This document shows positions 8,839 to 16,297 of a DNA stretch of 64,000 nucleotides, one piece after another. A model generated the notes under the pieces. The model worked only from the letters and a program-made list of their open reading frames with translations, was not told where the DNA came from and searched no databases. The stretch is from Anaerofustis butyriciformans. Its GTDB lineage: Bacteria > Bacillota > Clostridia > Eubacteriales > Anaerofustaceae. Numbering within the stretch: position 1 is the first letter of the stretch; every line of letters begins with the position of its first letter. Where the stretch lies: contig NZ_JAYFFH010000001.1 of assembly GCF_036289385.1 (NCBI RefSeq), forward strand, positions 310,001-374,000. Direction: 5' to 3'. The translations under genes were made by a program, and so were the position numbers.

Positions 8839-9583
8839 ATTTTATTTCCATATATGTTTCATAGTAATCGTACTTTTTACCCTCGAAATCTGTCATTAAA
8901 TACTTTGCTATCATTTCTCCGGTTTCATAGCCCATATCAGTTAATTTTTTAATATGAAAATCTAAATTTGTATTTAGGTTATAATAATCTTGTTTTAAGA
9001 TAAATTTTACATATTTCTTGTTTTTGTCTTCTTTTTCCTGCCAAAGAATTTTATCTTCTTTGTTTATACTATTTAATATAAAACCATATTTCATTTCTTC
9101 GTTCTTTTCTTTATAAAACACAAAGTTTTCAGGAGAGTTTATATATTTTGAAAGAATTTTTTTGTTATTTATATCAAAGTTCACGATATATTTTATATTT
9201 TCTATTTTATCTGCTTTTTGATAAGGGTTATTTATAAGTTCATAATAAATTTGTATTTGATTAATTCTTTTTTCAATTAATGTTTTTGTATATTTTAGTT
9301 CGTTAATGCTTTTATCTATGTTTTCTTTGTTTTTGATTAAAACTTTTTCTATTTCATTAACATTTTGATTTTCCATTTTTTTTATTTCTTTTATAGAAAT
9401 ATTTAGTTTTCTGTATAAAGCTATGTCGAGGATTTCAAATATTGATGAAACATCAAACTCCCTATAATCATTTTCTTTATTTCTTTTTAAGTTTATCAGC
9501 CCTTCGCTTTCCCAGTATCTTAGAGTTGATCTTGGTATATTTAGAATTTTGGAAATCAGCCCTATATTATATTTGTTTTCCAT
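8837..9583 (-). CDS. MerR-family regulator with C-terminal effector-type domain
   Basis: A 248-residue protein. Residues 1-70 are a MerR winged helix (NIPRSTLRYWESEGLINLKR, then YREFDVSSI), residues about 75-115 a coiled coil for dimer formation, and the rest an alpha/beta region ending ETYMEIK that resembles the GyrI/BmrR-type ligand-binding domains. It is divergently arranged with a MATE exporter, and a perfect MerR-type operator sits in the exporter promoter. It therefore most likely senses a drug or metabolite and activates the exporter by untwisting that promoter. The ligand is unknown. Start ATG has the SD GAGG. Confidence 0.88.
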   Translation of the reverse strand: MENKYNIGLISKILNIPRSTLRYWESEGLINLKRNKENDYREFDVSSIFEILDIALYRKLNISIKEIKKMENQNVNEIEKVLIKNKENIDKSINELKYTKTLIEKRINQIQIYYELINNPYQKADKIENIKYIVNFDINNKKILSKYINSPENFVFYKEKNEEMKYGFILNSINKEDKILWQEKEDKNKKYVKFILKQDYYNLNTNLDFHIKKLTDMGYETGEMIAKYLMTDFEGKKYDYYETYMEIK

Positions 9584-9630
9584 TTTATTACCTCAAGATT
9601 AATTTTATCTATATTATATATATTTTACTC

Positions 9631-9661
9631 TTGACATTCAAGTTACTTGAAGGTTTATAAT
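9631..9661 (+). promoter_or_regulatory. MerR-type promoter/operator of the MATE gene
   Basis: TTGACA (9631-9636) and TATAAT (9656-9661) are separated by 19 bp instead of 17. The spacer holds the perfect 7-1-7 palindrome TTCAAGTTACTTGAA (9637-9651). A long spacer with a centred palindrome is the classic architecture of promoters activated by MerR-family proteins through DNA distortion. The MerR gene lies immediately upstream on the other strand. Confidence 0.93.
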
Positions 9662-9693
9662 GTTCAAAGTGAAATTATAAGGAGGAATGAATA

Positions 9694-11022
9694 ATGAATA
9701 ATAATATAGCAAAAGAATTTAATCTTATATCTTTAATTAAGTTTAGTTTTCCCACTATTATTATGATGCTGTTCATGTCTCTTTACACAATAGTTGACGG
9801 AGTATTTATATCAAGAATAGTAGGGGTTAACGGACTAAGTGCAATTAACATAATAGAACCTCTTTTAAATTTATTTTTCGGGGTTGGAATTATGTTCGGT
9901 ACCGGAGGAAGTGCCATAATAGCAAAAAAGATAGGGCAGAAAAAAGACGAAGAAGCAAATGGAGATTTATCTCTTATTGTAATTACAATTGTTGTAATAA
10001 GCATGATAATGTCTATATTTTCTGTATTATTTTTAAATAAAATAATAAATTTTTTAGGTGCAAGTGAAATATTATTTGGATATTGCCATGATTATTTGAG
10101 CATATATTTAAGATTTGCTCCGCTTTTAATGCTTCAACTTGTATTTAGCAGCCTTTTTGTAACTGCCGGAAAGCCAAACTTAGGACTATTTTTTACTGTT
10201 CTTGCAGGAATAACAAACATAATACTTGATTATGTGTTTATGGTTCCTTTAAATATGGGAATAAAAGGTGCTGCTTGGGGAACGGTTATTGGATATATGA
10301 TTCCTACAACATCGGGATTAATATTTTTTATAATAAACAAAAAAGGACTTCATTTCTCAAAGATAGATAAAAACCCTAAAGTAATAACTGAAGCTATGTT
10401 TAACGGTGCATCAGAAATGGTTGGACATATTTCAATGTGTATTACAAACTGGATGTTTAATATATCATTAATGAAAATGCTTGGAGAAAACGGAGTTGCC
10501 GCAATATCACTGCTTCTTTATGCGCAGTTCTTGTTTAATTCAATGTATATGGGATTTTCAAGCGGGGTTGCTCCGATATTTAGTTATAACTTTGGAAGCG
10601 AAAACAAAAAACAGCTTCAAAAAGCCTTTAAAAACAGTATTAGAATAATTTTGGTATCTGTAATATGTATATTTATTCTATCATTGTTATTCTCATCTAA
10701 GGTTGTAACTATATTTATACCTGTAAACAGCGAAGTTTATCCAATAGCAACAAGAGCATATTTGTTATTCTCCATAACATTCTTGTTTTCAGGATTTAAC
10801 ATTTTTGCCTCTGCAATGTTTACAGCTCTTTCAAACGGTAAGGTTTCAGCGATAATATCATTTATGAGAACATTCGTTTTTATATCAGGTGCAATTATGC
10901 TTCTTCCTTTGTTTATGGGAGTTGACGGAATGTGGCTTGCAATACCGACAGCAGAGATACTTGCATTAATGGTTTCCTTGTTCTTCATAATTAAAGAAAA
11001 AAACAGATATAATTATATTTAA
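9694..11022 (+). CDS. MATE-family multidrug/toxin exporter
   Basis: A 442-residue protein with twelve predicted membrane helices in two related halves. The start of each half shows family features: SFPTIIMMLFMSLYTIVDGVFISRIVG in the first helix pair and the matching ASEMVGHI region in the second. Members export cationic drugs or metabolites by sodium or proton antiport; it looks closest to the MepA-like branch. Expression should be controlled by the divergent MerR regulator through the adjacent operator. The SD is AAGGAGG. A terminator follows. Confidence 0.92.
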   Translation: MNNNIAKEFNLISLIKFSFPTIIMMLFMSLYTIVDGVFISRIVGVNGLSAINIIEPLLNLFFGVGIMFGTGGSAIIAKKIGQKKDEEANGDLSLIVITIVVISMIMSIFSVLFLNKIINFLGASEILFGYCHDYLSIYLRFAPLLMLQLVFSSLFVTAGKPNLGLFFTVLAGITNIILDYVFMVPLNMGIKGAAWGTVIGYMIPTTSGLIFFIINKKGLHFSKIDKNPKVITEAMFNGASEMVGHISMCITNWMFNISLMKMLGENGVAAISLLLYAQFLFNSMYMGFSSGVAPIFSYNFGSENKKQLQKAFKNSIRIILVSVICIFILSLLFSSKVVTIFIPVNSEVYPIATRAYLLFSITFLFSGFNIFASAMFTALSNGKVSAIISFMRTFVFISGAIMLLPLFMGVDGMWLAIPTAEILALMVSLFFIIKEKNRYNYI

Positions 11023-11027
11023 TATTT

Positions 11028-11058
11028 AAAGGGGTAGAAATTAATCTATCCCTTTTTA
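11028..11058 (+). terminator. Terminator after the MATE gene
   Basis: AAAGGGGTAGA (11028-11038) pairs with TCTATCCCTTT (11045-11055) with one G-T pair, then a short T run. Confidence 0.8.
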
Positions 11059-11062
11059 TTTG

Positions 11063-11071
11063 TGATATAAT
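11063..11071 (+). promoter_or_regulatory. Extended -10 promoter of the ybaK gene
   Basis: TGATATAAT, an extended -10 with a consensus TATAAT (11066-11071). No clear -35 is seen. The same TGATATAAT word precedes the small membrane protein gene (12213-12221) and hsdM (38383-38391). Confidence 0.55.
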
Positions 11072-11101
11072 ATTAAAATAGTTTATATTTTGGAGGAAAG
11101 T

Positions 11102-11584
11102 ATGGCAATAGATTTAGTAAAAGAATATTTTGATAAATTTAATATGAAAGATAAAGTTATGGAGTTTGAAACTTCAAGCGCAACAGTAGAGCTTGCTGCA
11201 AAAGCACTTGGAACAACAGGAGCAAGAATTGCAAAAACTCTTTCTTTTTATGATAAAAATGAAGAAGAAGGAGGATGTATTCTTGTTGTTGCTGCAGGAG
11301 ATGCAAAAATTGACAATAAAAAATTTAAAGGAAAATTTTTACAAAAAGCAAAAATGTTATCAATGGAAGATGTGGAAAAATATACAAATCATAAAATAGG
11401 AGGTGTATGTCCTTTTGCAAACCCAAAAAGCGTAAAAACTTATCTTGATGAATCTTTAAAAAGATTTGATACGGTGTATCCCGCTTGCGGAAGTGCAAAT
11501 TCTGCAATAGAACTTAACATGAAAGATTTGTTTAAATATTCAAATGCTTTGGAATGGGTTGATGTATGTAAGGACTGGGAATAA
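11102..11584 (+). CDS. YbaK/EbsC-type prolyl-tRNA editing protein
   Basis: A 160-residue stand-alone editing domain of the YbaK/EbsC superfamily, which deacylates mischarged Cys-tRNA(Pro) or Ala-tRNA(Pro). Motifs seen are RIAKTLSF, VVAAGDAKIDNKKFK, the KIGGVCPFAN block with the conserved GGV(C)PF motif, and YPACGSANSAIEL. The true start is the ATG at 11102 behind TGGAGG; an in-frame codon at 11090 would place the SD inside the coding sequence. The acetyltransferase gene follows four bases later. Confidence 0.9.
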   Translation: MAIDLVKEYFDKFNMKDKVMEFETSSATVELAAKALGTTGARIAKTLSFYDKNEEEGGCILVVAAGDAKIDNKKFKGKFLQKAKMLSMEDVEKYTNHKIGGVCPFANPKSVKTYLDESLKRFDTVYPACGSANSAIELNMKDLFKYSNALEWVDVCKDWE

Positions 11585-11588
11585 TTAT

Positions 11589-12089
11589 ATGGATTTTAAA
11601 CTTGAAAAATGGGATATAAAATATCTTGAAGATGTTGTTAAACATGCAAACAACAGGCATATATCAAATAATTTGAGAGATGTTTTTCCTTATCCTTATA
11701 CAAAGGAAAATGCTGAATTTTTCATAAAAGACTGTATTAATAATGATATTAACAATATATTAAAAGCCATAACGGTAAACGGAAAAGCAGTGGGAAGCAT
11801 ATCCGTTATAAAACTAAATGATGTAAATAGAAAAACTGCAGAAATAGGATACTGGATAGGGGAAGAATTCCAAAATAAAGGAATAATGAAAAAAGCTGTA
11901 AAAATGGTTATAAAAGAAGCTTTTGAAAGAATGGATATAGTAAGAATTGAAGCAGAAATATTTGAAACAAACATTCCATCAAGAAAAGTTCTCCAAAATA
12001 ACGGCTTTAAATTAGAAGGCAGAAAAGAAAAAAGCATATTTAAAAATGGTAAAATAATGGACAGCTTGATGTATTCCATCGTAAAATAA
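11589..12089 (+). CDS. GNAT-family N-acetyltransferase (RimJ-like)
   Basis: A 166-residue acetyltransferase. Residues about 75-105 hold the acetyl-CoA core (GYWIGEEFQNKGIMKKAVKM; Q/RxxGxG-type loop as QNKGIM) and IEAEIFETNIPSRKVLQNNGFKLEG is the typical RimJ/RimL-subfamily end (N-x-x-S-x-x-V-L-x-x-x-G-F). Substrates in this branch include ribosomal protein N-termini, tRNA-related targets or small amines; the target is not visible. I use the ATG at 11589; the upstream in-frame ATG lies within the ybaK gene. It is probably coupled to ybaK. Confidence 0.87.
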   Translation: MDFKLEKWDIKYLEDVVKHANNRHISNNLRDVFPYPYTKENAEFFIKDCINNDINNILKAITVNGKAVGSISVIKLNDVNRKTAEIGYWIGEEFQNKGIMKKAVKMVIKEAFERMDIVRIEAEIFETNIPSRKVLQNNGFKLEGRKEKSIFKNGKIMDSLMYSIVK

Positions 12090-12128
12090 TCAGATTTGTT
12101 TTTTATAGAGTAAAATAAAAGAAAATTA

Positions 12129-12159
12129 AAAGATATTTCATTTTGAAATGTCTTTTTTT
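12129..12159 (+). terminator. Terminator after the acetyltransferase gene
   Basis: AAAGATATTTCA (12129-12140) pairs with TGAAATGTCTTT (12144-12155) with one mismatch, followed by T residues. Confidence 0.8.
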
Positions 12160-12212
12160 AGATATTGTTAATATATGTTTAGTTATTGTTAATAGTATTG
12201 TTTTTTTTATGA

Positions 12213-12221
12213 TGATATAAT
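12213..12221 (+). promoter_or_regulatory. Extended -10 promoter of the small membrane protein gene
   Basis: TGATATAAT, overlapping an upstream in-frame ATG at 12222. Transcription would start after that ATG, which supports the later start codon for the next gene. Confidence 0.5.
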
Positions 12222-12251
12222 ATGAAAAATTATGATAAAAAAAGGGAAAAA

Positions 12252-12497
12252 ATGAAATTAAAAAATATTATAAATATTATATTATTAATACTCATGATTA
12301 TTTTTGGCGTTTTTAATATTTTCGAAATAATTATGCCTCAAAATTTAAGTTTGCTTTTAATGCAATTTTTCTTTTTTACTTTAGTTTTAGTTAAAAGTTT
12401 CGAATTTAAAAACAAAGGAGATAAAAAAGGATTTTTCTTTTTTTTATCTATTTCAATAATATGTTTAACGTTAAACTTTATAAGTATTGTTACTTAA
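12252..12497 (+). CDS. Small membrane protein, 81 aa
   Basis: Three hydrophobic segments (roughly residues 6-24, 28-45 and 59-80) with a basic loop (FEFKNKGDKKG) between the second and third. The layout recalls the small DUF3953/YczI-type proteins of Firmicutes, which have an LxxG-E/K-K motif between helices, but the match is only by eye. I use the ATG at 12252, which has an SD-like GGGA at a suitable distance and lies downstream of the -10. The function is unknown. Confidence 0.6.
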   Translation: MKLKNIINIILLILMIIFGVFNIFEIIMPQNLSLLLMQFFFFTLVLVKSFEFKNKGDKKGFFFFLSISIICLTLNFISIVT

Positions 12498-12526
12498 AAT
12501 AAATTAAATTTATTTTAAATTTATTA

Positions 12527-12555
12527 TTGTAAAACCATTTTTTTACCGTTATAAT
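12527..12555 (+). promoter_or_regulatory. Promoter of the SPL-type radical SAM gene
   Basis: TTGTAA (12527-12532) and TATAAT (12550-12555), 17-bp spacer. The predicted transcription start lies inside the LexA box that follows. Confidence 0.8.
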
Positions 12556-12560
12556 ATATA

Positions 12561-12574
12561 CGAACAAAAGTTCT
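12561..12574 (+). promoter_or_regulatory. LexA box in the radical SAM promoter
   Basis: CGAACAAAAGTTCT fits the Firmicute LexA/DinR box (CGAAC-N4-GTTCG) with one end mismatch. It begins five bases after the -10 hexamer and overlaps the transcription start, a position that would block RNA polymerase. The same 14-mer occurs at 33380-33393 in front of yneA, next to lexA. Confidence 0.88.
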
Positions 12575-12588
12575 GTATGGTGATTCAA

Positions 12589-13473
12589 ATGAAAATAAAC
12601 GAAATTAAATGTAAAACGGCAATAAACAAACTTTCAAAATCAAGGCTTCCGTACAGTTTGGATTTAAATATTTACAGAGGATGTTCTCATAAATGCAGTT
12701 ATTGCTATGCTCTTTATTCAAATAGTTACTTAGGTTCAACTGACTTCTTTAATGAAATATTTGTAAAGAAGAATATTATTGAAGTATTGGAAAAGGAACT
12801 TAGAAAGAAAAAAGACGATAAAATCATAAATATGGGAAGTGTAACGGATGCATATCAGCCTTTGGAAGAAAAATATGGATTAATGAGAGAAGTACTAAAA
12901 CTTATGATTAAATATAATCAGCCAATTATAATTTCCACAAAGTCCGATTTGATTTTAAGAGATATTGATTTAATCGAAAAGCTTTCAAGGAAAACGTATG
13001 TGAATATTGCTTCCACAATAACAGTAATGGACGAAAGAATTAGAAAATTAATCGAGCCTTATTCTAAAAGCAGTATTCAAAGGATAAATATGTTAAAAGA
13101 AATAGAAAAGACAAATGCAAATACTGCTATTCATATGATGCCAATTATTCCATATATTACAGATAGTATAGAAAATATAGATAAAATTTTTTATTTAGGA
13201 AAACAAATAAACATAGATTATATTTTAACCGGACCTTTAAACTTAAGAGGGCAGACGAGAAGTTATTTTCTTAATTTTATTAAAAAAAATTTTAGTGAAG
13301 AATATAAAAAAATAGAGAAGCTTTATGAAAGTTCCTCTATTTTAAATAAAGAATATTTAACAAATCTTAATAGAAAGATATATTCTATAAGAAAGAAATA
13401 TAATATTAGTTCAAATTATATGAAAAAAATAAATGAACATTATAATAATATAGAACAGCTTAGTCTGTTTTAA
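12589..13473 (+). CDS. SPL-family radical SAM protein
   Basis: A 294-residue protein of the spore photoproduct lyase-like family (COG1533). The cluster ligands are in CSHKCSYC (Cys32, Cys36, Cys39), the CxxxCxxC motif that holds a 4Fe-4S cluster for S-adenosylmethionine cleavage. It is followed by YALYSNSY, NMGSVTDAYQPLE and the barrel segment STKSDLILRDIDL, typical of the family. True SplB repairs UV-induced thymine dimers in spores, but many relatives of this length have no known substrate. I prefer the ATG at 12589: GGTGAT five bases upstream pairs with the 16S 3' end. A LexA box in the promoter argues for a DNA-damage role. Confidence 0.85.
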   Translation: MKINEIKCKTAINKLSKSRLPYSLDLNIYRGCSHKCSYCYALYSNSYLGSTDFFNEIFVKKNIIEVLEKELRKKKDDKIINMGSVTDAYQPLEEKYGLMREVLKLMIKYNQPIIISTKSDLILRDIDLIEKLSRKTYVNIASTITVMDERIRKLIEPYSKSSIQRINMLKEIEKTNANTAIHMMPIIPYITDSIENIDKIFYLGKQINIDYILTGPLNLRGQTRSYFLNFIKKNFSEEYKKIEKLYESSSILNKEYLTNLNRKIYSIRKKYNISSNYMKKINEHYNNIEQLSLF

Positions 13474-13656
13474 TTATTTTTCTTTTATTCTAAATATAAA
13501 ATAAAATATAAGTGCTATTACTCCTATTCCAAGAAAGGTTGATTTAACCGTTTCAAATAAATTAGGAAGAGTAATAAACTTTTGTAATATTCCTATAACA
13601 AGTTCAAGTAAAATGAATATAAATGCCGTATTAATGGCAATTCTGCTTTTCTCCAT
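13474..13656 (-). CDS. Small two-helix membrane protein, 60 aa
   Basis: Two hydrophobic segments (about residues 9-24 and 37-54) and a basic C-terminus (FRIKEK). The ATG at 13656 has the SD AAAGGAAA and is preferred over an in-frame start within the cls end. It lies 26 bases after cls on the same strand and may be cotranscribed. I do not recognise it. It converges on the radical SAM gene with no spacer. Confidence 0.55.
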   Translation of the reverse strand: MEKSRIAINTAFIFILLELVIGILQKFITLPNLFETVKSTFLGIGVIALIFYFIFRIKEK

Positions 13657-13682
13657 ACTTTTTCCTTTCCTGTCAATTTGTT

Positions 13683-15203
13683 TTATAATTGACACTTAAA
13701 CACGTTTAGAATGTACTGAATTATTTTTGTTTTCTTTGAGCGATGAAGCCATTCATCATAAGTAATTTCATCGCAGTCTTTCATAATATCATCAATCTGT
13801 GTTTTTATATCTTTAATGAAAGGTTTGTCTGTTATAAAAACTCCGTTTTCATATTGAATATAAAAACTTCTGAAATTCATGTTTATTGTGCTTATTATTC
13901 CTGCAAAATCATTTAAGATAATTTTACTGTGCAAATATCCTTTATTGTATTCGTAAATTCTTACACCGTTTTTTAAAAGTCTTCCAAAGTTAAATTCACT
14001 TAAATATTTGTTTGTTTTCTTATCGAAATGTTTTGGTGTAACAATTCTTATATCTACACCGCTTTTACCGCATAAACAAAGTACGTCTATCATTTCATCG
14101 TCTAAATTTAAGCAAGGTGTTGTTATATATAAAGTATTTTTTGCTGTATTTATAAGATATTTATACATATCTTCCGCAAATTGAACATAATTTGAAGGTC
14201 CATCTGCAAAAGGCTGGCATATTATATCATTTCTTATATAATGACTTGGTCTGTATTTTTCTATATCACTTATTTTATGGTCAGTTGTATTCCACATTCC
14301 TATAAATACTAATGTAAAACTCCAAGTTGCATCTCCTGTAATTTTAAGAGAACAGTCTTTATAGCTTTCATGTAAGATGTTATTCCAATTATTATCTTTT
14401 ATGTCGATTCCGCCTGTATAAGATATGTTTCCGTCAATTATAATTATCTTTTGATGAAGTCTATAATTATAATATTGTTTTGATGCATTTTTGTGTATTG
14501 CATTGAATATGGTAACTTCTATACCTTGTTCTTCAAGACGTTTTTTTACGTTTGCGGGGATTTTTAAAATTGACCCTACATCATCATACATTATCTTTAC
14601 TTCAACGCCTTCACTTGCTTTTTGTTTTAAAATATTAAATATTTTATCAAACAAGTCACCTTTTGAAAGAGTAAACACGCTTATAAAGATAAACTTCCCG
14701 GCATTTTTTATATCTTTAACTATATTTTCAAAGGTTTCTTCTCCGGAATAATAAAAGTCAAGTGAATTGTTTTTATAAGGAGGGAAGGAGTAGTTTGTAA
14801 GATATGAAGATAAGCGTTGTGAATCATCATCTTCTATTTCACTTAAAACTTTTCCGTCCATATTTTGATAAGAATTTACCTTATCAATTTCATCCTGCAT
14901 TTTAGTATGTTTTCTTATATGTGAATGAGATTTTCCCCATAAATCATACATAATATGTCCAACGATTGGAAGAAGCAGAACTATACCAATCCATAACATT
15001 TTATATGCGGAGTTTCTTTCATCGGCCATTAAATGAATTAAAACCAAAATACTAAATATTTCAATTATTACATAGGCAAAAATAGCATGTTTTTTTAATA
15101 AATACGTAAAAATAAACATACAAAAAATTTGAATAATAAATAATAATATTATAAAAAATATTCTTAAAAAAGTATGAACACGACCTAAATGTTTTTCTTT
15201 CAT
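13683..15203 (-). CDS. cls: Cardiolipin synthase
   Basis: A 506-residue phospholipase D-superfamily enzyme that joins two phosphatidylglycerols into cardiolipin. It has two N-terminal membrane helices (about 8-32 and 36-58), a third hydrophobic stretch near 65-80, then two HKD motifs: HQKIIIIDG with a following GGIDI, and HSKIILND with a following STINMNFRS. In the second, the usual glycine after Asp is shifted but H, K and D are present. The ATG at 15203 (SD AAAGG) is used; a TTG in frame at 15218 overlaps the SD. A terminator of the glp gene lies just upstream, so it needs its own promoter. Confidence 0.93.
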   Translation of the reverse strand: MKEKHLGRVHTFLRIFFIILLFIIQIFCMFIFTYLLKKHAIFAYVIIEIFSILVLIHLMADERNSAYKMLWIGIVLLLPIVGHIMYDLWGKSHSHIRKHTKMQDEIDKVNSYQNMDGKVLSEIEDDDSQRLSSYLTNYSFPPYKNNSLDFYYSGEETFENIVKDIKNAGKFIFISVFTLSKGDLFDKIFNILKQKASEGVEVKIMYDDVGSILKIPANVKKRLEEQGIEVTIFNAIHKNASKQYYNYRLHQKIIIIDGNISYTGGIDIKDNNWNNILHESYKDCSLKITGDATWSFTLVFIGMWNTTDHKISDIEKYRPSHYIRNDIICQPFADGPSNYVQFAEDMYKYLINTAKNTLYITTPCLNLDDEMIDVLCLCGKSGVDIRIVTPKHFDKKTNKYLSEFNFGRLLKNGVRIYEYNKGYLHSKIILNDFAGIISTINMNFRSFYIQYENGVFITDKPFIKDIKTQIDDIMKDCDEITYDEWLHRSKKTKIIQYILNVFKCQL

Positions 15204-15220
15204 AAAACTACCTTTCAATA

Positions 15221-15256
15221 TAAAAAGTCCGATATAAAATATTTTAATATCGGACT
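15221..15256 (-). terminator. Terminator after glpP
   Basis: A strong stem, AGTCCGATAT with its complement ATATCGGACT (15226-15235 and 15247-15256), with T residues after it on the minus strand. Confidence 0.88.
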
Positions 15257-15261
15257 AAATT

Positions 15262-15825
15262 TTATTTAATTAATTTATCACTTGAAGAAGATACTGCAAT
15301 TGCACCGCTTTTTATACAGTCGATAACTTCTTCTTTATATTCTATTAAACCACCCGATATTATAGGTATATTAACTTTTTCTTTTATTTTTCTTATTGCT
15401 TTTGGAGCAATCCCCGGTAATATTTCAACAACATCCGGTTTTACTTCTTTTATAAGTTTTGAACAAGATGAAATTGTAGGGGAGTCAATAACAAAAACTC
15501 TAAGTATGCTTATTAAGTTAAGTGATTTTGCTTTATTTATTATTGATTTTTTTGTTGTAAGTATTCCATCGGGTTTTGTAAGTTTATAAATGTATTCCAG
15601 TGCCAAAGGTGAAGATGAAAAGCCCGGTATTAAATCAACATGTATAAAAACAAGTTTTCCGGCTTTCTTTATTTTTCTTACCTGTTCTATTAAATGATTC
15701 ATATCTATATGAATTATAAATACTGCTTCTGCTTTGCTTTTTATGGCTCTGTCAACTTCTTCTTCTGTTCTAACAGATGCAATAATAGGATTTCTCTTTA
15801 GTGCTTCAAAAAAATTATTGTTCAT
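15262..15825 (-). CDS. glpP: Glycerol-3-phosphate responsive antiterminator
   Basis: A 187-residue protein of the GlpP family, which binds glycerol 3-phosphate and then the leader mRNA of glp genes to prevent early termination. The pattern is clear: NPIIASVRTEEEVDRAIKS at the N-terminus, VFIHVDLIPGFSS, PDGILTTKKSIINKAK, VEILPGIAPKAIRKI and the final PIISGGLI with AVSSSS. The ATG at 15825 lies 11 bases after GGAGG; an upstream TTG overlaps that SD. It sits downstream of the glp oxidation genes, after a terminator. The leader of those genes holds a terminator it could control. Confidence 0.93.
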   Translation of the reverse strand: MNNNFFEALKRNPIIASVRTEEEVDRAIKSKAEAVFIIHIDMNHLIEQVRKIKKAGKLVFIHVDLIPGFSSSPLALEYIYKLTKPDGILTTKKSIINKAKSLNLISILRVFVIDSPTISSCSKLIKEVKPDVVEILPGIAPKAIRKIKEKVNIPIISGGLIEYKEEVIDCIKSGAIAVSSSSDKLIK

Positions 15826-15871
15826 ATGTACATTATCCTCCAAATTCCTGATATATTATATCATTAAGAAC

Positions 15872-15912
15872 AAAAAAAATAAACCCAATATAACTTTAAA
15901 TTATATCGGGTT
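15872..15912 (-). terminator. Terminator after the DUF1667 gene
   Basis: AACCCGATATAA pairs with TTATATTGGGTT on the minus strand (15901-15912 with 15882-15893), followed by a T-rich tail. Confidence 0.85.
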
Positions 15913-15943
15913 TTTAATGGATTTAACATTTTATTATTATTTA

Positions 15944-16297
15944 TTAATTATCTCTTGTTACAACAAGGTCAACACCTGTACCGCAGATATCTTTTTTAGC
16001 AATATCTCCGATTTTAACAGGGGATTTTAAAGTAATACTGTTTATTTCGTCCATTACTTCAAATATTTTTGCTTTTGGAACAGTTCCGTTTGTTCTTACG
16101 CTTGTTACAGCGTCTTTCCCTCCTTCAACTTTTACTGTTGAAGTTATAACTCTTTTAGGTTCTACAACTTCTTCTCTTGCGTATTTATCTCCTCTTGGAC
16201 AGAAGTTGCCTTCTACTGAAAATACTTCTTTTCCTTCGTATTCAACTGTTAAACTACAACCTCTTGGACAGCATATACAAGTTAATTCTCTTTTCAT
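15944..16297 (-). CDS. DUF1667 cysteine-rich protein of the anaerobic glycerol-3-phosphate dehydrogenase cluster
   Basis: A 117-residue protein with cysteines at 7, 9, 10 and 14 (CICCPRGC) and a further FCPRGDKYA motif, then the block ITSTVKVEGG and a VPVKIGDI-like end (SPVKIGDI). DUF1667 proteins are always found behind GlpA/GlpB-like flavoproteins in Clostridia and probably supply an iron-sulphur or redox subunit. Its ATG at 16297 shares one base with the stop of the upstream oxidoreductase, so the two are translationally coupled. The biochemical role is not proven. Confidence 0.88.
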   Translation of the reverse strand: MKRELTCICCPRGCSLTVEYEGKEVFSVEGNFCPRGDKYAREEVVEPKRVITSTVKVEGGKDAVTSVRTNGTVPKAKIFEVMDEINSITLKSPVKIGDIAKKDICGTGVDLVVTRDN

